Assembly: GCA_017539165.1 (NCBI GenBank)
Contig: JAFYHN010000035.1
Coordinates: forward strand, 62,001 to 126,000
Direction of reading: 5' to 3'
Source: Eubacterium sp.
Lineage (GTDB): Bacteria; Bacillota; Clostridia; Lachnospirales; Lachnospiraceae
Length of the DNA stretch: 64,000 bases
Shown here in pieces: positions 53,401 through 62,364 of this stretch. The position numbers and the translations under genes are program-made. Numbering within the stretch: the first letter of the stretch is position 1; each line of letters starts with the position of its first letter. The notes under the pieces are model-generated. The model made no database searches. It was not told where the DNA came from and was given only the letters and a program-made list of their open reading frames with translations.

Positions 53401-56400
53401 TACGTCTTCCCTCTGAATCTACAGTAGCTGTTGTCTGACCATTTTTATTTCTTTCAACAGTAGTCAGATTTCCATCTGCATCTTCTGAAGAAACAAGTTC
53501 ACCACTGCTATTATAGTTGTATTTGATTGTTCTACTTACATCACCTTCCTCAGTCTTTACTATGGTTGTTTCTGTAAGTCTATTACCAGAGTCATCGTAT
53601 GTATAGTTTGTTACATTACCAGATTGATCTGATACAGCAATAACGTTGCCGCTTGAATCATATTCAGCCGAATAAACTTTTCCTATTTCGTCTGAAATAC
53701 TCTTGATATTACCATCTGAGGCTCTATCGTATGATATAACACTTCCATCCACATTCTTAGTGCTAAGAATATTTCCGGCTTTATCATAATCTACTATTAT
53801 TTCTTTATCATCTACAGTTGATATCTTAACAGGTTTATTATCACTGTTATACTCCATCGATATACTATTACCATCTGCATCAGTTATCGATGTAGCATTT
53901 CCAAAGCTATCATATTTTGTAGTTGTTACATTTCCTCTGGCATCTGTAAATGTTAATACATTTCCGAATTCATCATAAGTTGATTTCTGTGTATGACCAT
54001 TTGCATCTGTTGTCTGAAGAACGTTTCCGTTATCATCATAAACATATACAGTTTTATTACCTAATCTGTCAGAAACAACTTTTTGCCTGCCATCAATGTC
54101 ATGATCATACTCAATCCTATTGCCTTCAGCATCGATTGTAGCAATGAGTCTTCCTTCAGCATCGTACTCATTTCGTGACACAGCTATACCCATAGGATCC
54201 GTTATAGACATAAGATTGTGGTCGTTATCATATGTAAATGAAACAGTTCTGTCAGCACTGTCAGTTACTGATACCAGGTCACCATTAAGGTCGTACTTGT
54301 ATATAGTTGTATTGCCATTGGGCTCAGTAATGCTGCTAATCCTGCCTTCGCTGTCTCGCTTAAACTCGATATTCTTTCCATCTTCGGAATGATATCCGTT
54401 CTTATCAACTTTGATCACATGACCTGCAGCATCAACTATCTTATAAACACCTAAGGACTTGTTAAGATATAGCTCATTTCCGTCAGCAGTAGTCAGCTTA
54501 TAGTTTAATGTATCATATACGGACTCATCATAGAATGCTACCTGACCACCTTCATAGAACGCCGTCGTATCTGCCAGGATTTCAAGTTTAACTTTCTGAC
54601 TAGTCTCACACTTATAACCAAAATATATCTCTGATATAGGTCTAAGTGCACTGATTCCATTTCCTATAACAAGTGAGAATCTGTCACTTGTTCCGTCACC
54701 ATATGATACGATCACATCATGATTCTTAGTCTCTTTGATTCTATAAGTGGTAGAAAACGCAGAACCTGTACGTTCCATGGTATATCCACTAGCAATACTG
54801 TTACTTTCAGTAAGTCTTGTGCCCGTGAGGTCCATAGTCCAACCATAACCAAAATCGCCCTGCTTCTTATTTCTTGTATCATAGATTCTGTTTACATTTA
54901 CAGTTGTTCCACCCATAGAGGTTGTAACATCTGTAAATCCGATATGGAAGTTACCAATCTTCAGATCTCCCTCTACAACAAAATCACGCGTAACTGTTTT
55001 TATATTTCCGCCCTGATCCTGTACTTTGAGCCTCAGCTCATACTCTCCATTCATCATGAGAGTAGGATCTATCTTTCCAAACTCTCCATCCTTTATGCTT
55101 TCTGTACCTTCAGCTATGAGAGTATAATCCGCATAAGGTTTCAGTCTATATTCGAGTCTCCAGAAATCAAGCTCTGTCTCGTCAGTTGCCGTACCAGTTA
55201 TAGTAGTAATCTGTTTAATTGGTTCAGTAAATGTATCTGTTGTTATCTCAGCAACCGGCGCTGTCTTATCAGAACCGTTAAAAAATGTGCATTCTGCTGT
55301 AAGGACTATATCATCGCCCTTGTTATTCTCTTTTTCAGTTTCATCAAGAGTGTATACAGCTCTGATTTTAACCCTGCCAGTTTTTTCAGAAGTAAACTTA
55401 GCTGCAAGACTGTTCTCTGCAAGAATCTCATCACCTTTATAAAGCTTAAGATTCTCTTTCTTCATTCCATCTGCCAGTGTAACCTGTGCGGTAACCTGTG
55501 TTCCTACAGAAGTACGGCTATGTGACAGATTTAATGAGAATTTCTTGTTCTCATTCTGTTCTGTACTTGAAGTGTCCGGGGTTTCAACTTTTTCTTCTGT
55601 CTTACTATTATCTGTGTCCGGATCAACTGTTTCACCTTCCTTATAATCAAATGAAGCATCACATCTTACCCTCGTTCCGGTTGTATCTTCTACATACAGA
55701 TAAAGATTATATTTTCCTGATTTGAGAGTAGTTAATGGAATCTTTCCTAGAAGTTCATCCTTTACTTCTTTAGTTCCCTCTGAGATTTCAGTAACCTCAT
55801 CTGAACCTTCTGGCTGATATACCAGCTCATACTTAGAAAAATGTCCCTCTGCTTCAGCACTACCTTTTATCTCAATCTCTTCAGTTTCTTTGTTAAGGAC
55901 AATATCCTTTATTTCACAAGAAATAGTATATTTCTCAGTTTTACCTGCTTCCACATATATCTGCATATCAATGATTCTTGCATTTCCTGCAGCATCTTCT
56001 ACATGGAATCTGATATCGTACAATCCATCTTCAAAACCAGTTATATCAAGTTTTCCAAGTAGTCCATTCTCTATCGGTTCTTTTCCTTCTGCAAAAGTTT
56101 TATATTCTTCATCAGAAGTCTTTTTATATGACAGAGTATATGAATCAAGTTTATTTTCATCTTTTGCTGTTCCAATAAATTCGATATCAAAACCAAGCTC
56201 CGATCCCGGTGCCGGTGATATAATCTCCGCTACTGGAAGAGTTACATCCCTGTCATCTATTACCGTTATCTGAACTGTTTTTTCTGAAGTATTTCCAGCC
56301 ATATCAGTTGCTACGGCTTTCATCTTCATTATTCCTTCTTTTTCTGGAACAATATATGTAATACCGGAATGATCAAGCTCCTTTTTATCATCTACATATA

Positions 56401-59400
56401 ATGCAAAATCAGATACCCCATGATCATCCACAGCATACGCATCCACCATTATAGAATCTCCAAGAGATATCATGGTTTTAGATACGTCAATATGCACTTC
56501 CGGTGCCTGATCATCCTCAACTGACTTATAGTCTTTCAGATTATTAGTCTTTATTACTGCTGTCGCAGGATATGACCATGTTCCTTCCACATCAGCGACT
56601 TGATACTTAACAACATATGTTTTTCCTATCTCAATGCTGTTTGACAGTCTTCCTTCCGTCCATGAACTGTCACCGATTTCTTTATAATAGAATTTTTCCT
56701 GTCTGATACCATGCTTCGAATCTTCTGGATGATCTGGATCATATGCCGAATAAATGATATTCGCCAGAGCTTTATTCTTTACACGTGAATCCTTAGAAAC
56801 CTCTGCTTTTATCTCCGCAACAGGTCGACTCTGTACTATAAGAAGCTTCTGATATTCATTAGTAGAAGACCATTTGCGATATGGTGCTATGAAACTATTT
56901 CCATATGTAGGGTCATCCATAACCCTTGAACGGATTGCATATGCTCCTGTTATATCAAATACCGTTATCGGATTATTTATTCTCTTTAATATATGTCCGT
57001 TGGAAAGAGTTACTTCTCCTTCTTTCCACAAGTTTCCTTTATCATCTTTATCTGCATCAGTTGGAGTAGCACTCTGTGCATCAGTCGCTGTTGCTACTAT
57101 TCCAAACTCTTCATCATTTTCAGCCACATTACTCTCAAGAAGTGATGAAACATCAAATGCATCGGGTACATATTCATACTCCCACTGCTGTGAATACTGT
57201 GGATCATTCTCTTTATCTGAATATATATCTTTATAGTTGATGACATCATTTGTTGTTATATTGTCTTTTATCGAATAATCTTTTGATAAAATTGAGCTAA
57301 GTATGTAGTTGTTAACAGCATCCATCTCTTCAGTTAGGTTTTCTGAAGAACGTGTCAGTCCTTTACATTCTGCATAACCCATAAAAGACTGATACTGCAT
57401 ATCATTTGTTTCATTTCCAATTCCTACGAAATGAGCATCATTCTTAAGTACTGCAGCTGCAAGATCAGCCATACTCTCATCCGTTGAAAGCTCCGGAACT
57501 CGATTATCACTAAGATTAAGGACATAATGCTCTGCATTAGGTCTCCATTCATAACCATCAATTATGTCTGAAAGACCACTACCCGACATAGACTGCATAG
57601 TTATATTCTTGAATGTGAAGAATGAACGCTGACTGCAGGCATGATTTAAATGTCTTGTTATCGGTCCAAATCCTGTTCCGCTTTCCAATTCAGGAAGGAT
57701 AAAGTTATCGATGACAAGCTTGTCATCACACCATACAGATATTGATCTTGGATCAACTACGATCTTTAAATGATGGTTGTCATACACATTTCCTATTGAG
57801 CAAGTACAATAACATGTATAATCTTCACTCGCTCTTCCAGAAGTATTTCCAGTAAATATATCAAACCTATTACAGTCTATTCTTCTGAGCCTTAATCCTC
57901 CGGATGTTACAAGAATACAATAACCACGTATGTAGTTCTCTTCCTCTGATATGTCTGTATTAAAGAGGAAACCTCCACCTTCCATACTATGCCAGTCTGT
58001 ATTATCTCTCTGAAGATCGAATTCAAATATCTTCTTTCCTGTATCGTGATCATCTAGATAAAGGAAATCAGAAAGAGGGTTCCTAACATATCCAAGCATT
58101 CGGATATCATCACCTTCATATACTATATGATCCTGATATCCGTCTAGATTATGATGAGCGTATTCTTTCCATGCAAACTTATCCTGTGCTGTATACTTCT
58201 TAGATGAAACTGTCTCAATTCTTGTATCAACACCTTTAGCTTTAAGTATATTTTCAAGCTCAGCTGCCTTTTCATTGTATATCTGCAGCTTCTCATCTGA
58301 AACATCACCGACTGTAAATACGATATCTGCAGCTTTTGCCTTTTCTATCTCCAGATTTGCTTCAGGTGCTTCATTATCCACCTCAAAAACACCATACTGT
58401 TCCTGCATTTCATCTTCTGTTGAATCCTTCAGATAATCTGCATCTGTAAGTAATTCAGGAATAGTATTTCCAAAAGTTTCCTGTACATCAAGTACGACTT
58501 TATATTTTCCTACTTTATCTGTATCTACTGATACTTCTTTTTCATTCTTATCAGATAAAAGAACTGACTCACTTTCTTCAAATATACCGTTATTATTCTT
58601 ATCGTAATAAACTGTCCATCTTCTTATATCTATCTCATCTCCGTCCGGTGATACTGACGCATCAGCTATTTTTATATGTGCTTTTCCATCAGAGGTTCTG
58701 AAATATTTATCAGAATCAAGTATAAATCCTGCAATAGGAGAAGCATCTGGGATTATATCAATCTCTTCTGATGCAGTTCCGACATTTCCTTTTACGGATA
58801 CTGATACGGTTACTGTGTAATGTCCAGGTTCTTTAAATAGTCCCACCTTCTTAATGTCAGTACTATCTTTAGTTGTCACAAAGATATCAGACGCATCTTC
58901 TCCATCTCTGGTGACAGTCCAAGTAAAGATACTTTCTGGCTTGAAATCCTTTCCATCCTTTCCTTCTGCAGTAAATGTCACACTTCTGTTCTGCTTGAAA
59001 GTGCCATCTGACTTAAGAAAAACTTCTGGCTTAAATACAAAAGAAATCAAATCCAGATCCTGAGGTCCCGCATTTATCTCTATTATTGAACCATTGATAT
59101 TTACAGCCTTAGCTATGATTCGACCATTCAGATGAAATTCATTTGCATTTATATTTACTATTCCATTTGGAGCATATATCGTAGCATTAAGATTTATCGA
59201 AGAACCATTGATAGTGATATTTCCTGCCTCTGACATAAGAAAGACTCTGCTATCACGTGGCGTAGCTATACTTCCGACATTATATGTTATATTCTTTTTA
59301 GCATATATGATTCCCTGTCCAAGGAAGGATGTTGAACTGAATGTCATATGTCCTTCTGAAAGAATAGGCTTATCTACTACTACTTTGTCTGAATCAAAAA

Positions 59401-59950
59401 ACTTGTCGTTTTTATAAACTGTTCCATTCTCTAATACATTTTCTTTAATATCATTCGATATATCAGGAATCTCAATCTTATCAGCTTTTTCCTTTTTTGA
59501 ACCAACCTTCTGAAACTCTTTTCCGCTTGCAGTAGTAATATCAATCTTTTTACTTGCTTCTACTGTACCGCTTACTTCAAGATTTGTACCCTGAAAGAAA
59601 AAATTCTTGTTTGTATGTACATCTCCATTTATCTTTGTCTTATATGTATATAATGAGATGTCTTTGTTATCGGATGTAAAAAGCGCATAGCCTAATGCCT
59701 TATATTCATCTGGTAATGTATATCCTTCCTGATTACCAGTCTCGGGGTTTACATCCGTTTTCTCTTTGAACTCAAAAACACAGTCATCATCAACTGACTT
59801 TACGTCTGATGAAGACTGTGTAACATTATTCTGTACACTGCTGGCTGCAAATGCAGTCTCAGGTACGAGTCCTATAACCATTCCGATCACTAACACAAAA
59901 GAGATAACTCTTCTAATGATAGCAAACCTTCCGCATCTAATAATTTCCAA
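50447..59950 (-). CDS. Giant secreted RHS/YD-repeat protein with C-terminal TNT (NAD glycohydrolase) toxin
   Basis: About 3,167 residues. Start: a TTG (59950) 8 nt after GGAGG gives a clean signal peptide (VISFVLVIGMVIGLVPETAF); ATGs at 59965 and 59977 lack ribosome sites. Order (numbered from 59977): beta-helix-like stretch of about 200-310, PKD/Ig-like domains, a LamG-like part near 670-790, more Ig-like repeats to about 1670, then RHS entry (GDFGYGWTMDLTG), dozens of YD repeats (about 1830-2800), closing RHS core (YANADPVNYTDPSGH, near 2896), hydrophobic segments (2900-3040) and a TNT domain (3080-3176: MVDRYGYDGGYFVSPQG, IAPWFGEKGGGIQY). The RHS shell should encase the toxin, which hydrolyses NAD in a target cell (family knowledge). 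Similar in plan to WapA. Confidence 0.92.
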   Translation of the reverse strand: MEIIRCGRFAIIRRVISFVLVIGMVIGLVPETAFAASSVQNNVTQSSSDVKSVDDDCVFEFKEKTDVNPETGNQEGYTLPDEYKALGYALFTSDNKDISLYTYKTKINGDVHTNKNFFFQGTNLEVSGTVEASKKIDITTASGKEFQKVGSKKEKADKIEIPDISNDIKENVLENGTVYKNDKFFDSDKVVVDKPILSEGHMTFSSTSFLGQGIIYAKKNITYNVGSIATPRDSRVFLMSEAGNITINGSSINLNATIYAPNGIVNINANEFHLNGRIIAKAVNINGSIIEINAGPQDLDLISFVFKPEVFLKSDGTFKQNRSVTFTAEGKDGKDFKPESIFTWTVTRDGEDASDIFVTTKDSTDIKKVGLFKEPGHYTVTVSVSVKGNVGTASEEIDIIPDASPIAGFILDSDKYFRTSDGKAHIKIADASVSPDGDEIDIRRWTVYYDKNNNGIFEESESVLLSDKNEKEVSVDTDKVGKYKVVLDVQETFGNTIPELLTDADYLKDSTEDEMQEQYGVFEVDNEAPEANLEIEKAKAADIVFTVGDVSDEKLQIYNEKAAELENILKAKGVDTRIETVSSKKYTAQDKFAWKEYAHHNLDGYQDHIVYEGDDIRMLGYVRNPLSDFLYLDDHDTGKKIFEFDLQRDNTDWHSMEGGGFLFNTDISEEENYIRGYCILVTSGGLRLRRIDCNRFDIFTGNTSGRASEDYTCYCTCSIGNVYDNHHLKIVVDPRSISVWCDDKLVIDNFILPELESGTGFGPITRHLNHACSQRSFFTFKNITMQSMSGSGLSDIIDGYEWRPNAEHYVLNLSDNRVPELSTDESMADLAAAVLKNDAHFVGIGNETNDMQYQSFMGYAECKGLTRSSENLTEEMDAVNNYILSSILSKDYSIKDNITTNDVINYKDIYSDKENDPQYSQQWEYEYVPDAFDVSSLLESNVAENDEEFGIVATATDAQSATPTDADKDDKGNLWKEGEVTLSNGHILKRINNPITVFDITGAYAIRSRVMDDPTYGNSFIAPYRKWSSTNEYQKLLIVQSRPVAEIKAEVSKDSRVKNKALANIIYSAYDPDHPEDSKHGIRQEKFYYKEIGDSSWTEGRLSNSIEIGKTYVVKYQVADVEGTWSYPATAVIKTNNLKDYKSVEDDQAPEVHIDVSKTMISLGDSIMVDAYAVDDHGVSDFALYVDDKKELDHSGITYIVPEKEGIMKMKAVATDMAGNTSEKTVQITVIDDRDVTLPVAEIISPAPGSELGFDIEFIGTAKDENKLDSYTLSYKKTSDEEYKTFAEGKEPIENGLLGKLDITGFEDGLYDIRFHVEDAAGNARIIDMQIYVEAGKTEKYTISCEIKDIVLNKETEEIEIKGSAEAEGHFSKYELVYQPEGSDEVTEISEGTKEVKDELLGKIPLTTLKSGKYNLYLYVEDTTGTRVRCDASFDYKEGETVDPDTDNSKTEEKVETPDTSSTEQNENKKFSLNLSHSRTSVGTQVTAQVTLADGMKKENLKLYKGDEILAENSLAAKFTSEKTGRVKIRAVYTLDETEKENNKGDDIVLTAECTFFNGSDKTAPVAEITTDTFTEPIKQITTITGTATDETELDFWRLEYRLKPYADYTLIAEGTESIKDGEFGKIDPTLMMNGEYELRLKVQDQGGNIKTVTRDFVVEGDLKIGNFHIGFTDVTTSMGGTTVNVNRIYDTRNKKQGDFGYGWTMDLTGTRLTESNSIASGYTMERTGSAFSTTYRIKETKNHDVIVSYGDGTSDRFSLVIGNGISALRPISEIYFGYKCETSQKVKLEILADTTAFYEGGQVAFYDESVYDTLNYKLTTADGNELYLNKSLGVYKIVDAAGHVIKVDKNGYHSEDGKNIEFKRDSEGRISSITEPNGNTTIYKYDLNGDLVSVTDSADRTVSFTYDNDHNLMSITDPMGIAVSRNEYDAEGRLIATIDAEGNRIEYDHDIDGRQKVVSDRLGNKTVYVYDDNGNVLQTTDANGHTQKSTYDEFGNVLTFTDARGNVTTTKYDSFGNATSITDADGNSISMEYNSDNKPVKISTVDDKEIIVDYDKAGNILSTKNVDGSVISYDRASDGNIKSISDEIGKVYSAEYDSSGNVIAVSDQSGNVTNYTYDDSGNRLTETTIVKTEEGDVSRTIKYNYNSSGELVSSEDADGNLTTVERNKNGQTTATVDSEGRRTSYDYTSLGKVSKIVYSDGTKEEFTYDAEGRTLSSTDRIGIKKEFAYDKVGNLVKESDSRGNITNFEYDENNNLTKVIYPTGYSITYYFDALNRNTKTTDKDGNTTSFAYDERSLLTSVTDSKGSITNYEYNDRGERVKTIYADGSSESITTDSRGRCLSKTSTTGRKTDYTYDSADRLIKVTQNSGSETVYSYDSQGNLISVKDGNGNETQYKYDVNSRRVATILPDGSNMSYSYDSHGRINEITDYKGVKTIYTYDDEDRPSVIKSGDSVIEYFYDDFGRVKSIKTDDSQISYSYNKYGELEEKLYENGQKIRYGYDEFGRENSVESFGENETYTAVKYEYDSQGRLSKVIDDNKTVSEYTYDSNGNRASTKYSNGVSIVYTYDKCNRLETEKATDRTDKLLAEYSYVYENGLKVKASEKKSDSETISEYERDDEDRLITDKITEKKNGKENVTTYSYEYDKVGNRTSQTVDGVETTYKYNSKNQLVSEETSNDGDKTVYEYDLNGNLISKINNTEKALYTYDVYNRMIGYRCGDIDYSYAYDAEGVRRSKTNNSAKETILFVTDTNCEYSTTLAETDKNGKLNRGYITAGEIISMDFSNQNIYYISDGHGDVRILTDENSAEKATYKYNAYGELLEKTGTIDNSYLYAGEYLDAETGLYYLRARYMDTSIGVFTSMDTYEGSITDPDTLHKYLYANADPVNYTDPSGHFFITSQMICTGIMNVLNNMDKIVVMGLINSTITGGIMTLMGCPEDEVLKGMIKGFVMGAGLGALGFFCTAALGISMTQFMMCNAGAMSITSIFTSLYYALKGDNLNAILYFGMAIISAAQFCHLYGLQGQAIVYGENCLKKYTLNENGVGDVVEVEGGSGTYYNADGSPIWPPNRGFDGEPVTITLEPGTMVDRYGYDGGYFVSPQGTSYTERALPVGTDKKPYTIFEVVKPVEVQSGKIAPWFGEKGGGIQYEFSNKISELLEQGILRKVEH

Positions 59951-60007
59951 CTTGTTGTCCTCCATTAAGATTGTCATTAAGAAATAACATTTAATATTTC
60001 CCGGATG

Positions 60008-60076
60008 ATATTATTCTAATCAACGAAATAAATCAACAACAATCTGATGAACGACACTTTTAGTTAGTGAACGACA
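60008..60076 (-). promoter_or_regulatory. Promoter and activator-site candidate of the RHS toxin gene
   Basis: On minus, TTGATT (complement of 60031-60036), 17 bp, TAATAT (complement of 60008-60013). Upstream are two exact direct repeats TGTCGTTCA (complement of 60048-60056 and 60068-60076), 20 bp apart, the nearer ending 12 bp before the -35 box. CGTTCA in repeats two helical turns apart resembles LytTR-type sites. Confidence 0.5.
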
Positions 60077-60101
60077 TATTTTTATGTTTTTTTCTAGAAA
60101 A

Positions 60102-60938
60102 TCACACCTCAACCTCATCCCCGGAATGCACATACTGCAGCTGGTCACCCAGGATAAGTTTCATCTCTTCATATGCCGGCACACCGGTGCAGTGGCATGT
60201 GAAGTACCTGGATGGATAGTTCTTCAGCTCGCGAGCGATTGCCCTGACTTCTTCAAGTTCGTCAGCTGTATAATCGCGATGCACCATCAGATGGAATCCG
60301 CTGATAACTGCATCCGGATATTCTCCGTACTTTTCCTTAAATGCATCGAGTATACTTAAGATTCCGTTATGTGCGCAGCCTGACATAAGAATCTTCTTTG
60401 AGCCTTCTTTGATCACCAGAAAATGTTCATGTCTGAAATCATCTTGTACATATCCATCCCCAACTTTAATAATAAGTTCAAGATTGGTTGAAGGAAGCTG
60501 GTGAGTTCTGTTTTTTATAGTGATCAACTCCATCTCATCATCTATCACATGGTCACCATCAACGAACTTAACCTGCGGCAGCTTCGCTATCTCCGGATCG
60601 ATACCTATATACTTGTAGCGACCGCCTTCAGCACCTTCACCATCATCCGCATAGTAGTTTCCTACTGCGAGCTTCTGCATATATATTGGTGCATGATCAT
60701 TTACTTTTGCAAATGGCATTATACCGCCTGAGTGATCGTAATGACCGTGGCTAAGTGCAACCATATCTACCTTGTTCAGATCAATTCCAAGTATAGATGC
60801 ATTTGCGATCGTATCCTCTGACGGACCAACGTCCATCAACATCTTATGCTTCTCTGTCTCAACGTAAAATGAAAGACCGTGGGCAAATGCACATCCCTTT
60901 GATCCTTCTGTATTCTCTATAAGATTTATTATTTTCAT
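60102..60938 (-). CDS. Metallo-beta-lactamase-fold hydrolase
   Basis: 278 residues. Zinc motif SHGHYDHSGG near 63-72, preceded by MLMDVGPSEDT, with later ligands in MSGCAHNGI and a terminal TCHCTGVPAYE. The pattern GCAHNGI plus CHCTG is typical of MBL proteins annotated as dihydropterin aminobenzene-phosphate synthase-like; substrate unknown. It reads away from the RHS gene's promoter region on the same strand. Confidence 0.88.
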   Translation of the reverse strand: MKIINLIENTEGSKGCAFAHGLSFYVETEKHKMLMDVGPSEDTIANASILGIDLNKVDMVALSHGHYDHSGGIMPFAKVNDHAPIYMQKLAVGNYYADDGEGAEGGRYKYIGIDPEIAKLPQVKFVDGDHVIDDEMELITIKNRTHQLPSTNLELIIKVGDGYVQDDFRHEHFLVIKEGSKKILMSGCAHNGILSILDAFKEKYGEYPDAVISGFHLMVHRDYTADELEEVRAIARELKNYPSRYFTCHCTGVPAYEEMKLILGDQLQYVHSGDEVEV

Positions 60939-60966
60939 TTTTCTACCAACTTTCTCAATACTTCAC

Positions 60967-61692
60967 TCAACCCTCAAACAAGCTTCCAAGAACCTGATCC
61001 CGGCGATTTATAAACATCTCAGTTATCTTATAGCTCTCCGTCTCCTCGTACTCGATTCTATGAATCTCGCCCTCATCAAAGCTGAGGATATCTGCATCTG
61101 GATATCCGAGCAGGATTGGAGAATGCGTTACTATGATGAACTGTGAACCTTCCTTAACACATCTATCTATCTCATATAAAAGTGTAAGCTGTCTCTGCGG
61201 TGACAATGCTGCCTCAGGCTCGTCGAGGATATAGATACCATTTGCCCCAAAATAGCTTTTAACAACCTCTATAAAGCTCTCGCCATGCGACTTCTTATGA
61301 AACTCCTTCGGGATATACATATCCGAACCGCCTCTGCTGTATTCCTCTTCCATCGTAGCAACATTATAGAAACTCTCGGCTCTCAGGAAGTAATTCCGCT
61401 TAGGCTTGATGTATCCCTTCGAAAGCCTTATCGAATCGCATAGTTCTGAATGCGAATCATAAGTGGAAAATGTATAATTCTTCGTACCACCTTCCGGATT
61501 AAACCCATATGCTATAGCTATCGCCTCGAGAAGTGTCGACTTTCCGCTTCCATTTTCGCCTACAAAAAAAGTGACAGGTCTTTCAAATGTCATCTCATCC
61601 AGCTGTGATATCGACGGTATACTTCTTAAATAACTTGAATTACTTATATCTTCCCACTTAATCCATAAGTCTTTTATGTACATATTATTCAT
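60967..61692 (-). CDS. AAA ATPase of the ABC/SMC-like (RecF-like) class
   Basis: 241 residues. Walker A VGENGSGKST near 45-54, signature-like SHGESF near 138, Walker B GIYILDEPEAALSP and switch His in FIIVTHSPILLGYP. The short stand-alone form resembles AAA_21/RloC-type ATPases in defence or stress loci, but no nuclease partner is adjacent. AAGGAG before ATG 61692. Separated from the HTH gene upstream by a long hairpin. Confidence 0.85.
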   Translation of the reverse strand: MNNMYIKDLWIKWEDISNSSYLRSIPSISQLDEMTFERPVTFFVGENGSGKSTLLEAIAIAYGFNPEGGTKNYTFSTYDSHSELCDSIRLSKGYIKPKRNYFLRAESFYNVATMEEEYSRGGSDMYIPKEFHKKSHGESFIEVVKSYFGANGIYILDEPEAALSPQRQLTLLYEIDRCVKEGSQFIIVTHSPILLGYPDADILSFDEGEIHRIEYEETESYKITEMFINRRDQVLGSLFEG

Positions 61693-61840
61693 AGTTTAGT
61701 CTCCTTATGAATACTATCGAAGATGAAAACATATGTCATTATATTATTACACTCCGAATTAATCAACCAATACGACAGCTAACCTTCTATACAATACAAC
61801 AATATGAATTCTATAATATATAACTCTCAAATCCGCATCA

Positions 61841-61892
61841 AAATCGAGTAGGAGGAATTTCCCATAATTAAGAAACTCCTCCTACTCGATTT
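61841..61892. terminator. Long hairpin between HTH gene and AAA ATPase gene
   Basis: 15-bp perfect outer arms (AAATCGAGTAGGAGG, 61841-61855; CCTCCTACTCGATTT, 61878-61892) extended to about 21 bp with one mismatch. It follows the HTH stop by 30 nt and is probably its terminator, though the T run is short. On minus the loop side carries AGGAGG then ATG opening a 12-codon frame, so a leader peptide is possible. Confidence 0.6.
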
Positions 61893-61921
61893 CTGTCAGA
61901 ATACTGATACCTTTCATAAAC

Positions 61922-62137
61922 TCAAGCATCCTTTTTTGCACTCTTCTTTCTCCAACCCCTGTACTTTCCACTCTTAACTCTTCCATCTGCAGGACGCTCT
62001 GCATCCTCGGGTACAGCCCAAACCCCACCAAATTTCATTGCTCCCGGAATAGTTCCATCAGAGCACATAAGCTGAACCCTCCTTGGTGTAACGTTCCATT
62101 TTTCCGCTACTTCTTTGATCGTTAAGAATCCTTCCAT
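61922..62137 (-). CDS. Small helix-turn-helix protein under c-di-GMP riboswitch control
   Basis: 71 residues: HTH_17/excisionase-like fold (LTIKEVAEKWNVTPRRVQLM, then a wing IPGAMKFGGVWAVPEDA) and a basic tail (KYRGWRKKSAKK). Similar proteins act as excisionases or small regulators. GCGAGG lies 9 nt before ATG 62137. A c-di-GMP-I aptamer and an intrinsic terminator fill its leader, so the second messenger should decide whether it is made. Targets unknown; the AAA ATPase gene is next downstream. Confidence 0.82.
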   Translation of the reverse strand: MEGFLTIKEVAEKWNVTPRRVQLMCSDGTIPGAMKFGGVWAVPEDAERPADGRVKSGKYRGWRKKSAKKDA

Positions 62138-62163
62138 AACATTAACCTCGCTTCTCTATATAT

Positions 62164-62201
62164 TTAAAAACACCAAACTAGACTTCAAGCCTAATTTGGT
62201 G
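62164..62201 (-). terminator. Riboswitch expression platform: intrinsic terminator
   Basis: On minus, CACCAAA with TAG, a loop, CTA, then TTTGGTG and a run of five T. It lies 10-15 nt after the aptamer and 27 nt before the HTH start codon. Confidence 0.85.
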
Positions 62202-62207
62202 TAATAA

Positions 62208-62290
62208 ACAAGGTTGCAACTGGCTGCCATAATATCATCTTAGGCCCTGTAGTTTTGCGTCGCAGAGTTTCCTCTGTTTTGCCGAGTATT
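62208..62290 (-). ncRNA. c-di-GMP-I (GEMM-I) riboswitch
   Basis: On minus the conserved elements appear in order: GGCAAAAC, a stem AGAG-GAAA-CTCT with the tetraloop, GACGCAAA, then CAGGGCCTAAG and ATGGCAGCCAG before GTTGC. These are the core of the c-di-GMP class I aptamer. Followed by a terminator, so transcriptional control is expected. Direction (on or off) is not decided by eye. Confidence 0.9.
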
Positions 62291-62364
62291 AATATTTATA
62301 GTTATATTGTATTCCTATTAACGAAAACCGTCAACGAAAAAATGCGTTTTTCCGAAAAAAATTT

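Noticed and set aside
51400..54400. Regularly spaced similar sequences that could suggest a repeat array
   Set aside because: They are degenerate coding YD repeats of the RHS protein, not DNA repeats with spacers.
54719..55525. 268-codon open frame on plus within the RHS gene
   Set aside because: Antisense to YD/Ig-like repeats, no ribosome site, and low-complexity Ser/Cys/Tyr content expected from the reverse of repeat codons.
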